A stretch of DNA of 64,000 nt. It comes from an uncultured Clostridia bacterium (GTDB lineage Bacteria; Bacillota; Clostridia; Christensenellales; CAG-917). Positions within the stretch are counted from its first letter, which is position 1. Every line of letters starts with the position of its first letter. Where the stretch lies: assembly GCA_947589475.1 (NCBI GenBank), contig CANQBO010000001.1, forward strand, positions 62,001 to 126,000. Reading direction: 5' to 3'. Below the pieces are notes generated by a model. The model had not been told where the DNA came from. It did not search any database and saw nothing but the letters and a program-made list of their open reading frames with translations. Below are positions 9,147 through 18,833 of this stretch, piece by piece. Made by a program: the position numbers and the translations under genes.

Positions 9147-10622
9147 ATGGCTAACAAAAAGGATACTAGACAGCCGTTGAATAAGGAACAAACTGCAAGG
9201 CTAGCACTTGAGTTTGCTAGACAGTTAGCTACCTTGAGGACTTATGATCCGAAAAATCCCTCTTCTCAAAAAAATATCGTTTATTCTCAGTACAAAAAAG
9301 AAGATATTATTACTTGGTTACAACACCCAGCAATAAATGAGACCTCTTTAAGGAATGCATCACAATATATGTTTATTGCTTCCATGCATTATCGGAGATT
9401 GTTGATGTATTATGCAGGGTTATACACGGGAGCATATATCGTAGCCCCCCTGTCTATGGATACCACGTCGGTAGGGAAGAACTTTGAAAAGCAGTTCAAG
9501 AAGGTTACGAAGGCATTAGATTTGATGGATATACCGTCGGTATTATATAATTGTATATTAGTTGCCTTGAGAGACGGAGCGTTTTATGGTGTAAGAATCA
9601 GCGATAATAACTCTTGTATCATACAGCAGCTCGACGCAGATTATTGCAAAATAACTTCTATATGTGATGGTAGCTTTCTATATAGTGTTGATATGACTAA
9701 AATATCTAGATTGTTACCATACTACCCGCCTGTATTTACATCAATGTATGCGAATTATCAAGCGACGGGGGAAAGGTGGCAAGAGGTTCCTGTCGATGTA
9801 AGCGTTTGTATAAAAGCCGACGCCTCATTACCTGGAGTTACCTTGCCATTATTTGCTGCAGTTATGCCTAACTTATATACTTTGGCGAATATTGAAGCCC
9901 TACAGGAGTCTGCGACTGAAATCAAGAATTATAAGATGTTGTCAGGACAGATTCAGACGGATAGTAAAGGCGCTCCGATGATGGACTTCGAGACAGTTCA
10001 GAAGTATTACAATCAGGTTGCCAACGCATTAGGTGACAGAGTAGGATTGGCAATAACTCCCTTTGAGTTTACACTTCATTCATTTGGGGACAAAGGGTCA
10101 GTTAATGATGTCGATGACATATCAAACGCAACGTCCAATTTCTGGTCGTCTGCCGGTACGTCAGGATTATTGCACGGACAGGAAAACGATACATCTGGTG
10201 TAACTAAGCTCGCCATAAAGAATGATGAGACATTGATATTCTCTTTGGTAAGGCAATTTGAGAGAGTAATAAACAGATATTTGAAGCTGGGGTTTTCAGG
10301 TTCGATAAAATTCAAGATTAAGATTTTAGATGTTACGGTATTCAATCGAGAAGAAAAAGCACAACTCTATAAAGAAGCGGCAACATTCGGAATTGGAAAA
10401 TCGTTCTATGCCGCATCGATTGGCATTTCTCAAAGTGATTTGATGGGATTGACTTATATTGAAAACGAAGGGTTGATACCGTTTGACAAGTTACAGCCGT
10501 TGCGAAGTACCTACACGGAGACTTCTGACGATAAAAAGGCTGGTCGTCCCACGTTAAGTGACGGCGAGATAGATGCGGAGGGCGAAGCCACTAGAGATAG
10601 CGGCTCGAATGATAACCGATGA
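9147..10622 (+). CDS. Portal protein
   Basis: A 491-residue protein in the portal position between TerL and the protease. It is rich in helical and mixed segments, has an early RNASQYMFIASMHYRRLLMY stretch typical of gut siphophage portals, and a hydrophilic C-terminal tail (residues 455-491) that fits the crown region. Twelve copies would form the DNA entry ring and the tail attachment point. The assignment is by synteny and general resemblance. Shine-Dalgarno AAAGGAGGAG lies 7 bases upstream. Confidence 0.85.
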   Translation: MANKKDTRQPLNKEQTARLALEFARQLATLRTYDPKNPSSQKNIVYSQYKKEDIITWLQHPAINETSLRNASQYMFIASMHYRRLLMYYAGLYTGAYIVAPLSMDTTSVGKNFEKQFKKVTKALDLMDIPSVLYNCILVALRDGAFYGVRISDNNSCIIQQLDADYCKITSICDGSFLYSVDMTKISRLLPYYPPVFTSMYANYQATGERWQEVPVDVSVCIKADASLPGVTLPLFAAVMPNLYTLANIEALQESATEIKNYKMLSGQIQTDSKGAPMMDFETVQKYYNQVANALGDRVGLAITPFEFTLHSFGDKGSVNDVDDISNATSNFWSSAGTSGLLHGQENDTSGVTKLAIKNDETLIFSLVRQFERVINRYLKLGFSGSIKFKIKILDVTVFNREEKAQLYKEAATFGIGKSFYAASIGISQSDLMGLTYIENEGLIPFDKLQPLRSTYTETSDDKKAGRPTLSDGEIDAEGEATRDSGSNDNR

Positions 10623-10828
10623 ATGAGTACAAATTTGTAAAGATATTTGATAAGGAATTATCAGATTATCTCAAAAGCAACGGTTTTGTTGCAATTAAAG
10701 AACAACTAAATAATGAAGACGTTTATGTATTTGAAAACACAGAAGAAATAATAGACACGATACATAAATATCTAAACTCGAATTATAGCATGGCGCTTTG
10801 GGTTTATGGCGATAGTTTGAGTTTTTAA
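10619..10828 (+). CDS. Small unidentified protein in the head operon
   Basis: A 69-residue acidic protein whose ATG overlaps the portal stop in an ATGA junction, so it is translationally coupled to the portal. It is soluble and mixed in composition, with no recognisable motif. Position between portal and protease suggests a head-assembly accessory role, which is inference only. Confidence 0.55.
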   Translation: MNEYKFVKIFDKELSDYLKSNGFVAIKEQLNNEDVYVFENTEEIIDTIHKYLNSNYSMALWVYGDSLSF

Positions 10829-10846
10829 TATAACGGAGGAGACGGT

Positions 10847-12415
10847 GTGGAAAAATTAAATTTTGAATTTACGGGAAGACTCACATCTGTAAAACCTCTA
10901 AGCGATAAAATGACTCTTTGTAAATGTTTTATATTAGCATTAGGCAAAAATGCGAACAAGTCTGAGATTACCTTAGAAGCTGTTCAACGCGCTTTGCCTT
11001 CACTCTACAACATCCCCGTTGTGGGACATCTGTTTATAAATGACAATGGGGAAGTTGTTATGGGTGGTCACGACGTCGAAATACGCAATGATGCTGATGG
11101 TGCCATGCACCTAAAGTCGGTTACAGTGCCGTATGGCACAGTACCGATGCAAGATAATGTGCATTTTGAAACAGTTACAGAGGACGGAATCCAAAAAGAT
11201 TATCTGGTAGCGGAAGTAATTTTGTGGACAGGTAAATTCCCTGAATTGTTAGGGGCTTATATTGATAACGAAGTCTACTTTAAGCAAAGTATGGAAATAT
11301 TCCCGACTCGCTACCATAAAGACAAGGATTATCAAGTCATAGATGATTTTGAGTTTAGCGCCTTATGCTTGTTAGGGGGAGGCGTTGCACCTTGCTTTAA
11401 ATCCGCGAGAGTGGAACCGTATAAGTTCTCTGATGATAATGAGAATTTCAGTTTATTGTTTAGTGAGATGAAGGATGAAATAGCTAAATGCTTCTCCGTA
11501 AAAAATGAAGAGAAGAAAGGAGGAGAAGGACCTTTGTTGACACAAGAAATTATAGATAGTATAGCAAGTAAATATGGCATTGGTGATACTATTCCGTTTG
11601 AAATTACTGAAGATATGACACCTGAGGTATTGGAACAAAAGTTTCAAGAGTTTGCTATGAGTGTAAATAACGACGAGGAGCAGGAAGAGCTTGTTAAACC
11701 TAAAGCAGAAGAGATCGAGGATAAGCCGGCAGAGTTCGCAGCGGATGGTGAGGATAAAGGAGAGAAAACTCCCGACGAACCTCAACTCGAAGAGACGCCC
11801 ACATTATTCCAGGCAGATCTTACAGCTAAAGAACTTAGCAGAAAGATGGATGATGAGCTAGAGAAAGCTACATACAATGACGCTGAGACCTATATCTGGT
11901 ACACCCTTGCTGATTGGAGTGATGAATATATTTATGCGCATAAGTATTATGACGCTATGGATCCATCAAAGAGGACAGATGGATTTGTTCGTCTTCCGTA
12001 TGCGGTCGATGCCGACAATAATTTAGTTATAGACTTTACTAAAGAGGAAAGTGTCCGTCTAGTATGGTTGACTAAAGCTGATGAGGCGAAATTGGCAGAG
12101 AAAGACGGCGAGCTTGAAACCCTGAGAACATACAAAGATGCAAGAGAGGCAAACGATTTAGCAAAAGAAAAGGCAGCTATTTTAGCTGAGTTTACCGACC
12201 TTGAACCTGTTGAGCAATTTAGGGAAGTAGTTGCACATCTCGGAGATTTCGCTCCCGATGCGTTGAGAGAAAAATGCTATGCATTGCGTGGGCAATTTGT
12301 TACAAAACCGGGCAATGATGTGCAAATCCAATCTTACAAGATTCCCGTCGGGGCAGGTATAAAGGAAGTCAACAAGGTTGACGAATTTATGAAAAAGCAC
12401 CTCACTAAGAACTAA
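10847..12415 (+). CDS. Prohead protease fused to scaffold-like C-terminus, putative
   Basis: A 522-residue protein starting at GTG 10847 behind GGAGGAGA. Residues 1-190 have the look of phage prohead proteases with a herpesvirus-assemblin-like fold (YNIPVVGHLF, QSMEIFPTRY, FEFSALCLLG, and a conserved P-F before the domain end). The catalytic residues cannot be assigned with certainty by eye. The rest is acidic and helical (Glu/Asp/Lys-rich coil, about 200-500), as in scaffolding domains. It sits between portal and capsid genes, as expected for a protease-scaffold that templates the shell and then digests itself. Confidence 0.65.
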   Translation: MEKLNFEFTGRLTSVKPLSDKMTLCKCFILALGKNANKSEITLEAVQRALPSLYNIPVVGHLFINDNGEVVMGGHDVEIRNDADGAMHLKSVTVPYGTVPMQDNVHFETVTEDGIQKDYLVAEVILWTGKFPELLGAYIDNEVYFKQSMEIFPTRYHKDKDYQVIDDFEFSALCLLGGGVAPCFKSARVEPYKFSDDNENFSLLFSEMKDEIAKCFSVKNEEKKGGEGPLLTQEIIDSIASKYGIGDTIPFEITEDMTPEVLEQKFQEFAMSVNNDEEQEELVKPKAEEIEDKPAEFAADGEDKGEKTPDEPQLEETPTLFQADLTAKELSRKMDDELEKATYNDAETYIWYTLADWSDEYIYAHKYYDAMDPSKRTDGFVRLPYAVDADNNLVIDFTKEESVRLVWLTKADEAKLAEKDGELETLRTYKDAREANDLAKEKAAILAEFTDLEPVEQFREVVAHLGDFAPDALREKCYALRGQFVTKPGNDVQIQSYKIPVGAGIKEVNKVDEFMKKHLTKN

Positions 12416-12429
12416 CTAGAGGTGATGAT

Positions 12430-13545
12430 ATGAGTAAATACACAATCGTAAGAACAGATGAAATGCCTAATACAATTGGCGCAAGAAATCTTGTTTCATT
12501 AGTATATAATGGCGATCTTGAAAATGGCTCAATAGTTTTAATTGGCGAATTTATCAATGATAAGCGCGAGGTGCGTGTTGCTACTGCACCTGCCGCGAAT
12601 ACACCATTATGCAACCTTGCTTTAATTGCAACCCCCGAAGTAGGGAAAGATCATAAATATTATGGGCTTAATAGATTTATTAACTTAAAAGGATCTATTA
12701 TACGCGGCTATAAATTAACACCGGGTAATATATTCAGTATTTCCAAAGAAGGGTTTGATAATACCGAAAATCTTGCAATCAACTCGATTGTTGAATTACA
12801 AGCAGGGAAAACAAAACTAATTGCCAAAACGCAACCCACTCCCTCAGTAACTACTATAGGTCGAATTGTTGGGATTGAGGATGGGCTTTACGTAATTGAA
12901 GTTGTCAGAACTAAATCTACTCAACCCTCGAAACCTGCTATGAATAATTTTAAGAATGTTCAAAATGCGTTTACCAATGCGGGTGATGGAGAGACAACTA
13001 TCAAGTTGGATGGAACAATACCTGTTACTGAACAAATAGTGCTTGACAATCCGAATGCTATTGTAACGCTTGACCTTAATGGGCAGCAAATGACAGGTAA
13101 CATAGAAGATTCGCTTATAAGAGTTAAACAAGGTAAGCTAACCGTCAAGGGCGGCGGCACGATGAAGAACGAAACCAATTACGTTTTCAAAGTCGGGTAC
13201 GCAACTGATGACAATCAATTGGAACCCGCAACGTCTGGGGAACTGATTATAGAAGATGGCACATTTACAGGTAACTGCACCGCGGTGCAAGTAACAGGCG
13301 GAACAGCCAAGATTACAGACGGAGATTTTTCTATCGTTGCTGATTCTGCACATGATTATAAGTATGTGCTGAATTGTATTGATAGGTTTTATAAAAACGG
13401 AAAAGCAAAAATTGAAGTGAGCGGTGGTACATTCCACAAATTCAATCCTAAAGACTGTGGCGCAGAAGGGGCAAACACAAATTTTGTAAAAACGGGATTT
13501 ACTGTTGATGAAGATGTGGACACATACACTGTTCGCTCAGAATAA
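12430..13545 (+). CDS. Decoration-like head protein with beta-helix C-terminal extension
   Basis: A 371-residue protein. Residues 1-160 are a clear paralogue of the next gene (shared KYxIVRTD, ENGxIVxxG, REVRxxxTPA, LINLALIATPE-type blocks, GSIxRGY). Residues 165-371 are an added domain with repeated short beta strands and the GGTF, GGTAKITDGDF and SGGTFHKFNP turns typical of pectate-lyase-like right-handed beta-helices. This suggests a minor capsid decoration protein displaying an adhesion-like domain on the head. Function is inference from paralogy and position before the capsid gene. Confidence 0.6.
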   Translation: MSKYTIVRTDEMPNTIGARNLVSLVYNGDLENGSIVLIGEFINDKREVRVATAPAANTPLCNLALIATPEVGKDHKYYGLNRFINLKGSIIRGYKLTPGNIFSISKEGFDNTENLAINSIVELQAGKTKLIAKTQPTPSVTTIGRIVGIEDGLYVIEVVRTKSTQPSKPAMNNFKNVQNAFTNAGDGETTIKLDGTIPVTEQIVLDNPNAIVTLDLNGQQMTGNIEDSLIRVKQGKLTVKGGGTMKNETNYVFKVGYATDDNQLEPATSGELIIEDGTFTGNCTAVQVTGGTAKITDGDFSIVADSAHDYKYVLNCIDRFYKNGKAKIEVSGGTFHKFNPKDCGAEGANTNFVKTGFTVDEDVDTYTVRSE

Positions 13546-13594
13546 TCAAACTGGTCAAAAGACTATTAAACTTTAAAAACCAAAGGAGAAAATT

Positions 13595-14095
13595 ATGGGT
13601 AAATATGCAATTGTTAGAACCGACAATATGTCTGGCACCATCGTGGATAAGGACTTGTTCTCGCTCCGCGCCGATAAGGACATTGAAAACGGCACCATAG
13701 TGAAAGTTGGTGCATACGAAGAGAATCAGCGCGAGGTGCGTGCTTGCTCTACACCCGCTGTTGGCGACGAACTGATTAACCTTGCTCTTATAGCTACGCC
13801 TGAGCTTGTTAAGGACAAGAAAAATTTTGCTTTAAGTGATTTCGTTAATCCAAAGGGCAGCATTATGCGCGGTTACAGGCTCGTTCCTGGTGATTTGTTC
13901 GGCGTTTCCAAGGCAGCGTTCGCCAGTGAGGATAACCTCAAAAATGGCAGCACGGTTGAGCTTGATGGTGCCGGTAAACTTAAGGCGGTTACAGCGGCGA
14001 CTGGCGGTTCTACCGAAATCGGTAAGATTGCGCTTGTTGAGGACGATCTCTATGTGATTGAGGTTTCTGCTCCCAAAGCTGCGAAAGCCGAGTAA
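13595..14095 (+). CDS. Head decoration-type protein (short paralogue)
   Basis: A 166-residue protein equivalent to the N-terminal half of the preceding gene and without the beta-helix part. It has a strong Shine-Dalgarno (AAAGGAG) and codon use richer in GC than its neighbours, similar to the capsid gene, which suggests abundant expression. The location just before the major capsid gene fits a head stabilisation or decoration protein. I infer it arose by tandem duplication or that its neighbour did. Confidence 0.6.
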   Translation: MGKYAIVRTDNMSGTIVDKDLFSLRADKDIENGTIVKVGAYEENQREVRACSTPAVGDELINLALIATPELVKDKKNFALSDFVNPKGSIMRGYRLVPGDLFGVSKAAFASEDNLKNGSTVELDGAGKLKAVTAATGGSTEIGKIALVEDDLYVIEVSAPKAAKAE

Positions 14096-14161
14096 TCACA
14101 ACATTATTATTAAGGAAACTCTATAAAGAAAGTAGAGAGAATACACATTTAGGAGAAATTT

Positions 14162-15160
14162 ATGGAAGATATTACGACTTTGAAAAGTATAATGATAAAT
14201 GCAATCAAGAGACTCCCCGTTGAAAACTATAGCGAGGGTCAAACGTCTGAGGCAATTCGTAATGCTCTTATCGAGCTGAACGGTGGTTCCACGAAGCTGA
14301 ATCATAAGACCTTTTATCGCGGTAGTCAACTTTTCGCACTTGTTGAGGAAATCATCCCCACAATCATCGACGAAGGTTTTAAGGATGATGACCTGCTTGC
14401 TGGTCTCATCGACTACAGGAACATACCCGCGGGTGACGAGCAGAGCTTTGAAATCGAGGCTAACAGCCTTGTAGTGGTTGCGGATTCTGCTGATGGTGTA
14501 CGTGGCATCAGACGTCAGCGCATTGACAACAGGGATACTCTGACCGTTCCTACTGTTATGAAGACTTGCCGTGTTTACGAGGATCTTTCTCGTCTGTTAG
14601 CGGGTAAAATTGACTTCAATACCCTTATCGACAACGTTGCGAAAGCGTATAAAGAGAAAGTGTATCAGGATGCGTATGCTGCGCTGCAAGCAATTTCCAA
14701 AGATACGTTGGGTCTCGGCTCTGAATATAACAAGGGTGGTTCCTATAATGAGGATGAATTGCTTGACTTGATTGAGCATGTTGAGGCGGCGACCGGCAAG
14801 AAAGCGCGTATCTATGGCACCAAGACGGCACTCCGCAAGATTGATTTAAAGGACGTTTCCGATCACGGTAAGGAAGACAAGTATATGCTCGGCTATTATG
14901 GAATGTTCAACGGTACCGAAATAATAGCGATGAGACAGGCTCATATCCCGGGCACAAACAAGTTTGCTCTCGACAATACGAAGCTTTACGTTATTGCGGA
15001 CGGCGACAAGCCCATCAAGGTTGTGAACGAAGGCGACAGCATCCTCAGTGAGCGCGACCCCTTCCAGAATAACGACCTCACGCAAGAGTATTTCTATGGG
15101 CAGAGTATGGGTGTTGCAGTTGTATGCGCCCAGAAGCTTGGCGTTTACACGCTTAGCTAA
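14162..15160 (+). CDS. Major capsid protein
   Basis: A 332-residue protein in the canonical position after protease and decoration genes. It has an N-terminal helical arm, an extended loop region with basic residues (GIRRQRIDNRD, about 115-125), a long spine-like helix (VAKAYKEKVYQDAYAALQAI), and an ending of beta strands (VGMxxxCAQKLGVYTL-like). This matches HK97-fold capsid proteins of gut siphophages in length and layout. AGGAGAAATT precedes the ATG. Two hairpins follow the stop codon. Confidence 0.85.
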   Translation: MEDITTLKSIMINAIKRLPVENYSEGQTSEAIRNALIELNGGSTKLNHKTFYRGSQLFALVEEIIPTIIDEGFKDDDLLAGLIDYRNIPAGDEQSFEIEANSLVVVADSADGVRGIRRQRIDNRDTLTVPTVMKTCRVYEDLSRLLAGKIDFNTLIDNVAKAYKEKVYQDAYAALQAISKDTLGLGSEYNKGGSYNEDELLDLIEHVEAATGKKARIYGTKTALRKIDLKDVSDHGKEDKYMLGYYGMFNGTEIIAMRQAHIPGTNKFALDNTKLYVIADGDKPIKVVNEGDSILSERDPFQNNDLTQEYFYGQSMGVAVVCAQKLGVYTLS

Positions 15161-15182
15161 TTACAAACTAACAAAAAGACAA

Positions 15183-15209
15183 AACCGTAGCTATAAATTA
15201 GCTGCGGTT
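15183..15209 (+). terminator. Hairpin after the major capsid gene
   Basis: AACCGTAGCT and AGCTGCGGTT pair over ten positions with one T.G wobble and a 7-base A/T loop. There is no T-run, so it may be a processing or partial termination site limiting read-through from the capsid gene. Confidence 0.5.
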
Positions 15210-15211
15210 AC

Positions 15212-15245
15212 CTCAAGCCCTGTATCAATAGGTACTCGGCTTGAG
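15212..15245 (+). repeat. Copy 1 of a conserved phage hairpin
   Basis: Arms CTCAAGCC and GGCTTGAG enclose a variable loop. The same arms (ACCTCAAGCCC and CTCGGCTTGAG) recur at 20950-20983 with a different loop. Both copies lie in intergenic DNA of the structural operon. Confidence 0.7.
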
Positions 15246-15272
15246 AACTAATGAAAGGAGAAAAAGGAAAAT

Positions 15273-15776
15273 ATGGATGTGAGTACAACAACTAAAAAGA
15301 ATATTAAAATAACAGATAGCTTACTGGTCAAAGTGCAAAGCGGGTTTTATGGGCGTTTATGCTATGTAAATAAAAGAAGCGGCGAAACAGTTATATGGGC
15401 AGAACAAGGTGACATTCAAGTAATGCCAATAAGTGAACTTCGTGATATGAAAGGGCAACAGCCCCAATTTTTCAGTAATCAATGGGTTTTGATTTTGGGA
15501 GTAGCTGAAGGAGAAGACCTCCGTATCACAGCTGAGGACATTTGCAAATACTTAGTAGTCAACCAGTATTATAACGCAATCAATCCCAACACGTTTAGGG
15601 AGGCTCATAATTGGAGCGACGCGGAAATATCTCGTAACATCTCGTTGATGTCGGAAGGGACGAAAGAAATTCTCAGGAACGTTATCGCAGATTTAATTCG
15701 AGATGGGCAGCTTGATTCACGCAAAAAGATTAGATTGTTCAGTGAATTACTTGATACCAACTTTGACGATAAATGA
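15273..15776 (+). CDS. Unidentified neck-region protein
   Basis: A 167-residue protein in the head-to-tail joining segment. The first half appears beta-rich (residues 10-75, ending in the WVLILGVAEG segment); the second half is helical and acidic. Strong ribosome site AAAGGAG 12 bases before ATG. No domain recognised. Position immediately after the capsid gene is where head-completion or capsid-associated proteins usually lie. Confidence 0.6.
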   Translation: MDVSTTTKKNIKITDSLLVKVQSGFYGRLCYVNKRSGETVIWAEQGDIQVMPISELRDMKGQQPQFFSNQWVLILGVAEGEDLRITAEDICKYLVVNQYYNAINPNTFREAHNWSDAEISRNISLMSEGTKEILRNVIADLIRDGQLDSRKKIRLFSELLDTNFDDK

Positions 15777-15791
15777 CCATAGGAGGGTGGC

Positions 15792-16226
15792 ATGACAGAA
15801 TTTGAAACTATTTATGAAAGAGCGGTATTTAAATTCAAAGACTACAGCTTTTTGTCTACGCCCGAAACAATAAAAGAAAAAATTTTGCTTCATTATTTAT
15901 TATCAGCTATTGCGGATTTTCAGCATAAATGTGTTAATGTTGATTTAACAGATTATGATATAGAAAACGAAAGATTTAATATTGATTTATCAAATGAGAT
16001 AATCGAAATTTTAGCTCTCGGTGTAGCATATTATTGGCTTCAAAGTAAATTACTCGATATCAAATTGTTTAAGAATAAAATGTTGCCAAAAGACTGGACA
16101 ACTTATTCGCCGGGGAATTTATTAAATTCTATGACAGCTCTTCTACAAGAAATAGGGCTTGAATATAGGGGGAAGATGAATACTTATTCCTTCACATATG
16201 GTGACGTTAGCTCATTGAAAGTTTAA
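15792..16226 (+). CDS. Head-tail connector protein, putative
   Basis: A 144-residue mostly helical protein placed where siphophages encode the first head-tail adaptor. A hydrophobic helix around residues 70-90 (IIEILALGVAYYWLQSKLLD) and an ending with beta propensity fit gp6/gp15-type adaptors in general plan. GGAGGG lies 5 bases before the ATG. The assignment is positional. Confidence 0.55.
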   Translation: MTEFETIYERAVFKFKDYSFLSTPETIKEKILLHYLLSAIADFQHKCVNVDLTDYDIENERFNIDLSNEIIEILALGVAYYWLQSKLLDIKLFKNKMLPKDWTTYSPGNLLNSMTALLQEIGLEYRGKMNTYSFTYGDVSSLKV

Positions 16227-16241
16227 ATGTGGAGGCGATAT

Positions 16242-16565
16242 ATGGATAAACAATTAAGAATTTATCTATCGGGTATAAGAGATGACATATTTAAATTGTT
16301 ACCGATGCGAGAGGCACAACTTCAAGGAGAAGAGAATTATCTTGATGATTATATAGAGACGTTGATAATGAATATTAAAGGTGGGATGTTAACTTTCCCT
16401 TTATTAGGTCAGAATAAATACTATTTATATATAATTAATTCCTTACAATATATTGCTCAAAATAATGTAACCTTGAAAAAATGGCGCAAAGTTATATTGG
16501 ATTCCGTGCATGATATAGATATCGTCTTATCTCGAACAATAGAGGTGAACGACAATGAGCACTGA
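16242..16565 (+). CDS. Small neck protein, unidentified
   Basis: A 107-residue protein. I start it at ATG 16242 because GGAGG (16231-16235) lies 6 bases upstream; an in-frame ATG at 16227-16238 region would place the ribosome site inside the gene. It is helical, and it overlaps the next gene by 11 bases. No family recognised; a head-closure or connector role is likely from context. Confidence 0.55.
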   Translation: MDKQLRIYLSGIRDDIFKLLPMREAQLQGEENYLDDYIETLIMNIKGGMLTFPLLGQNKYYLYIINSLQYIAQNNVTLKKWRKVILDSVHDIDIVLSRTIEVNDNEH

Positions 16566-17556
16566 TTTTGCTACTTATAAAGAATATTTAAAAAGAACAT
16601 TACGTTGGGAGAAATGTTTAGACAAGATAGATGCTGAAGAGGCAATTGACGAACTGGCGAATACCGGGAATTATCAAAGCGACGCACAAAGGAATGGGGT
16701 TTCTCAGCCTTTGATAACTCAAAGAAAAAGCAGCAACAAATGCAAAGTTATCGTTCCACGCGGTGATCAATTGTGTATTGGGGATTGGGTATATGTATTA
16801 GGCGAAAATTGGCTTTGTATGGAGTTATATATAGATGAATATGGTGTCACATACGGCGAATTATGGATGTGTAATCATCAATTTAAATATCAAAATTTTG
16901 ATAAGGAAATTATTCAAAAATGGGGAATAATTGATGATGGCACTTACTCTAATGTAATGGATAAATCCATAAATGTAACCGATAATTCTTTTAAGTGTTA
17001 TATTTCAAGAGACGAACAAACCAATTGCTTATTCGTCGATAAGCGCCTTGCTATAGATATCTTATATGACAAAAATGGCAAACCTATTTTAGAAGTAGGG
17101 AAAATAACCGTACTTGATACCAAAACAGGGAACTATGGAGATGGCAGCCATCTTCTCACATTCAAGATGAAACACGATGTATACGCGCCGGAGGTAGATT
17201 CTCTCGCTGAAATGCTGTGTGATTACATCACTCCCACAGAGGGCAGGACAGAGGAAGAAACCCCCAAACAATCACATTTCACAATTGACGGCAAGACCTC
17301 GCTGGCTATAGGGTCAAGGCGTACATATAAGATTGTGTTCGATACCCCGAATGATGACGATGATTTAGTAAATAGAATAGCTTGGGAAGTGAAGGATAAC
17401 ACAAGAATTAGTCTGACTCCAAACAGTTATGAGTGCTTAGTAGAGATACCATTGTCTGAGGATTTAATAGGGAGCACATTTACACTGGCTTGCTATGACG
17501 GGCAAGATGACACAGTGCGTTCAGAATATACGGTGGAGGTGGTAGCAATTGGATAA
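16555..17556 (+). CDS. Virion neck/closure protein with C-terminal Ig-like domain
   Basis: A 333-residue protein. Residues 1-220 contain beta-rich segments (CIGDWVYVLGENWLCMELY near 78-98) resembling phage head-closure proteins. After a linker (TEGRTEEETPKQ) the last 95 residues look like a bacterial Ig-like (Big) domain: FTIDGKTSLAIGSRRTYKI, then WEVKDN and FTLACYDGQDD. Such domains on virions bind weakly to cell surfaces or mucus glycans. It overlaps both neighbours. Function is inferred from position and fold resemblance. Confidence 0.55.
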   Translation: MSTDFATYKEYLKRTLRWEKCLDKIDAEEAIDELANTGNYQSDAQRNGVSQPLITQRKSSNKCKVIVPRGDQLCIGDWVYVLGENWLCMELYIDEYGVTYGELWMCNHQFKYQNFDKEIIQKWGIIDDGTYSNVMDKSINVTDNSFKCYISRDEQTNCLFVDKRLAIDILYDKNGKPILEVGKITVLDTKTGNYGDGSHLLTFKMKHDVYAPEVDSLAEMLCDYITPTEGRTEEETPKQSHFTIDGKTSLAIGSRRTYKIVFDTPNDDDDLVNRIAWEVKDNTRISLTPNSYECLVEIPLSEDLIGSTFTLACYDGQDDTVRSEYTVEVVAIG

Positions 17557-18055
17557 AACATTTTTAGACCAACTTGTCGACTTCCCTGCGCAAGTGATTA
17601 GTAAAATCGCATCTGATAAAATGTGTGTTGCGCTTTTACTAAACAAGGCGGTTGATAGTGTAACCGAAGACGATTTTGATACCGTACTTCAAAACAATTT
17701 ATTCAACTACCAATACGTTGACGATACCACTAGAGAAACAACAGCTTATGTATGGGCTGAGGTAGACGTAAAAAGAGTACAAAATCAAAAGATAAAAGAT
17801 GTTACCGTATATGTTACGGTGGCTTGTCACAAAAACTATATGAAAATTGAGACAAATATATTTAAAGGGTTACAAGGTAATAGACGCGATAACATTACGC
17901 GTTATGTTGATAAAATCTTGAATGGGACAGTGTTGATGGGGTTAGGTCATTTAACATTATCTTCCGTAAGAACACTGACCACAATCAATGGATTTACCAT
18001 AAAAGAGCTAACCTATACTGTGCCTGATTATAATTTAAAAGATAATATCGCATGA
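17549..18055 (+). CDS. Tail completion/terminator-like protein
   Basis: A 168-residue protein beginning at TTG 17549, chosen because GGAGGTGG (17534-17541) is well placed upstream; it overlaps the previous gene by 8 bases. Beta strands (TAYVWAEVDVKR, VTVYVTVACHK) followed by a helix and another strand set fit the compact fold of tail-terminator or neck proteins that sit just before the tail tube genes. No sequence motif is diagnostic. Confidence 0.5.
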   Translation: MDKTFLDQLVDFPAQVISKIASDKMCVALLLNKAVDSVTEDDFDTVLQNNLFNYQYVDDTTRETTAYVWAEVDVKRVQNQKIKDVTVYVTVACHKNYMKIETNIFKGLQGNRRDNITRYVDKILNGTVLMGLGHLTLSSVRTLTTINGFTIKELTYTVPDYNLKDNIA

Positions 18056-18816
18056 AGTTTTCTTATGCGGATTTAATCAGTGGTGATGACTTATATTTTC
18101 CAAACATTGGACATATAAGGCAGCCTAGATTATCTGATTTGCAGCCTACGCACGGAATAGGTATTGAGAGGTACCATTTATATCTTAATGTTGTAGCTTG
18201 GGAAAAGGATGACATTGTACAAATACTGCGCACCACCTTAAATAAGAGGTTACGCGCCCTTGATAATGATAGTAAACTCAATGAATTTGATTTGCTGATG
18301 CTTTTAAGTGGTGAGTTACACGATATGGCATTAGAGAGTTTATCGTTCTTTATTATTGAACATTTGATTTGGGATGAACAATCTCGCAAAATCCTCGTAC
18401 TAGATGACTCTAATAATGCAATAGGCGAAATAAACAGAGAGAACTTTAAAAGTTTAAGAGAGGCTATTCTTCAGGTTAATTATATTGACATCGGTAAGAG
18501 CGCCCAACCTACAAAGTATACATCTAAAAAAGCAGAGGAAGCGTGGAATAGAGTTCAAAATTACCTGAAGGAAGAGAGTAAAAGAGACAACAAAGATAAG
18601 AGAATGGAACTAGGAAATTTAATTTCAAAGCTTTGCATGGCATCTCCTTCGTATAACCTTTTAAATGTATATCAATTAACAATCTTTCAATTCTACGATC
18701 AATTTTTCCAATGTGGATACATACGCGCAATGAATTTACAGAGCGATATTTATAGTACCTACGGCGGCAAGGATTTTGATTTGGATGGCTGGATGAAGCC
18801 TTTAATAAATAACTAA
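18052..18816 (+). CDS. Unidentified tail-module protein
   Basis: A 254-residue protein whose ATG overlaps the preceding stop (ATGA). The C-terminal half is helical and charged (KKAEEAWNRVQNYLKEE) followed by a block ending FQFYDQFFQ and WMKPL. I recall comparable proteins just upstream of the tail tube gene in other gut siphophages, without an assigned function. It may be a tail assembly factor. Confidence 0.5.
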   Translation: MKFSYADLISGDDLYFPNIGHIRQPRLSDLQPTHGIGIERYHLYLNVVAWEKDDIVQILRTTLNKRLRALDNDSKLNEFDLLMLLSGELHDMALESLSFFIIEHLIWDEQSRKILVLDDSNNAIGEINRENFKSLREAILQVNYIDIGKSAQPTKYTSKKAEEAWNRVQNYLKEESKRDNKDKRMELGNLISKLCMASPSYNLLNVYQLTIFQFYDQFFQCGYIRAMNLQSDIYSTYGGKDFDLDGWMKPLINN

Positions 18817-18833
18817 CAGAACAGGAGAAAAAT

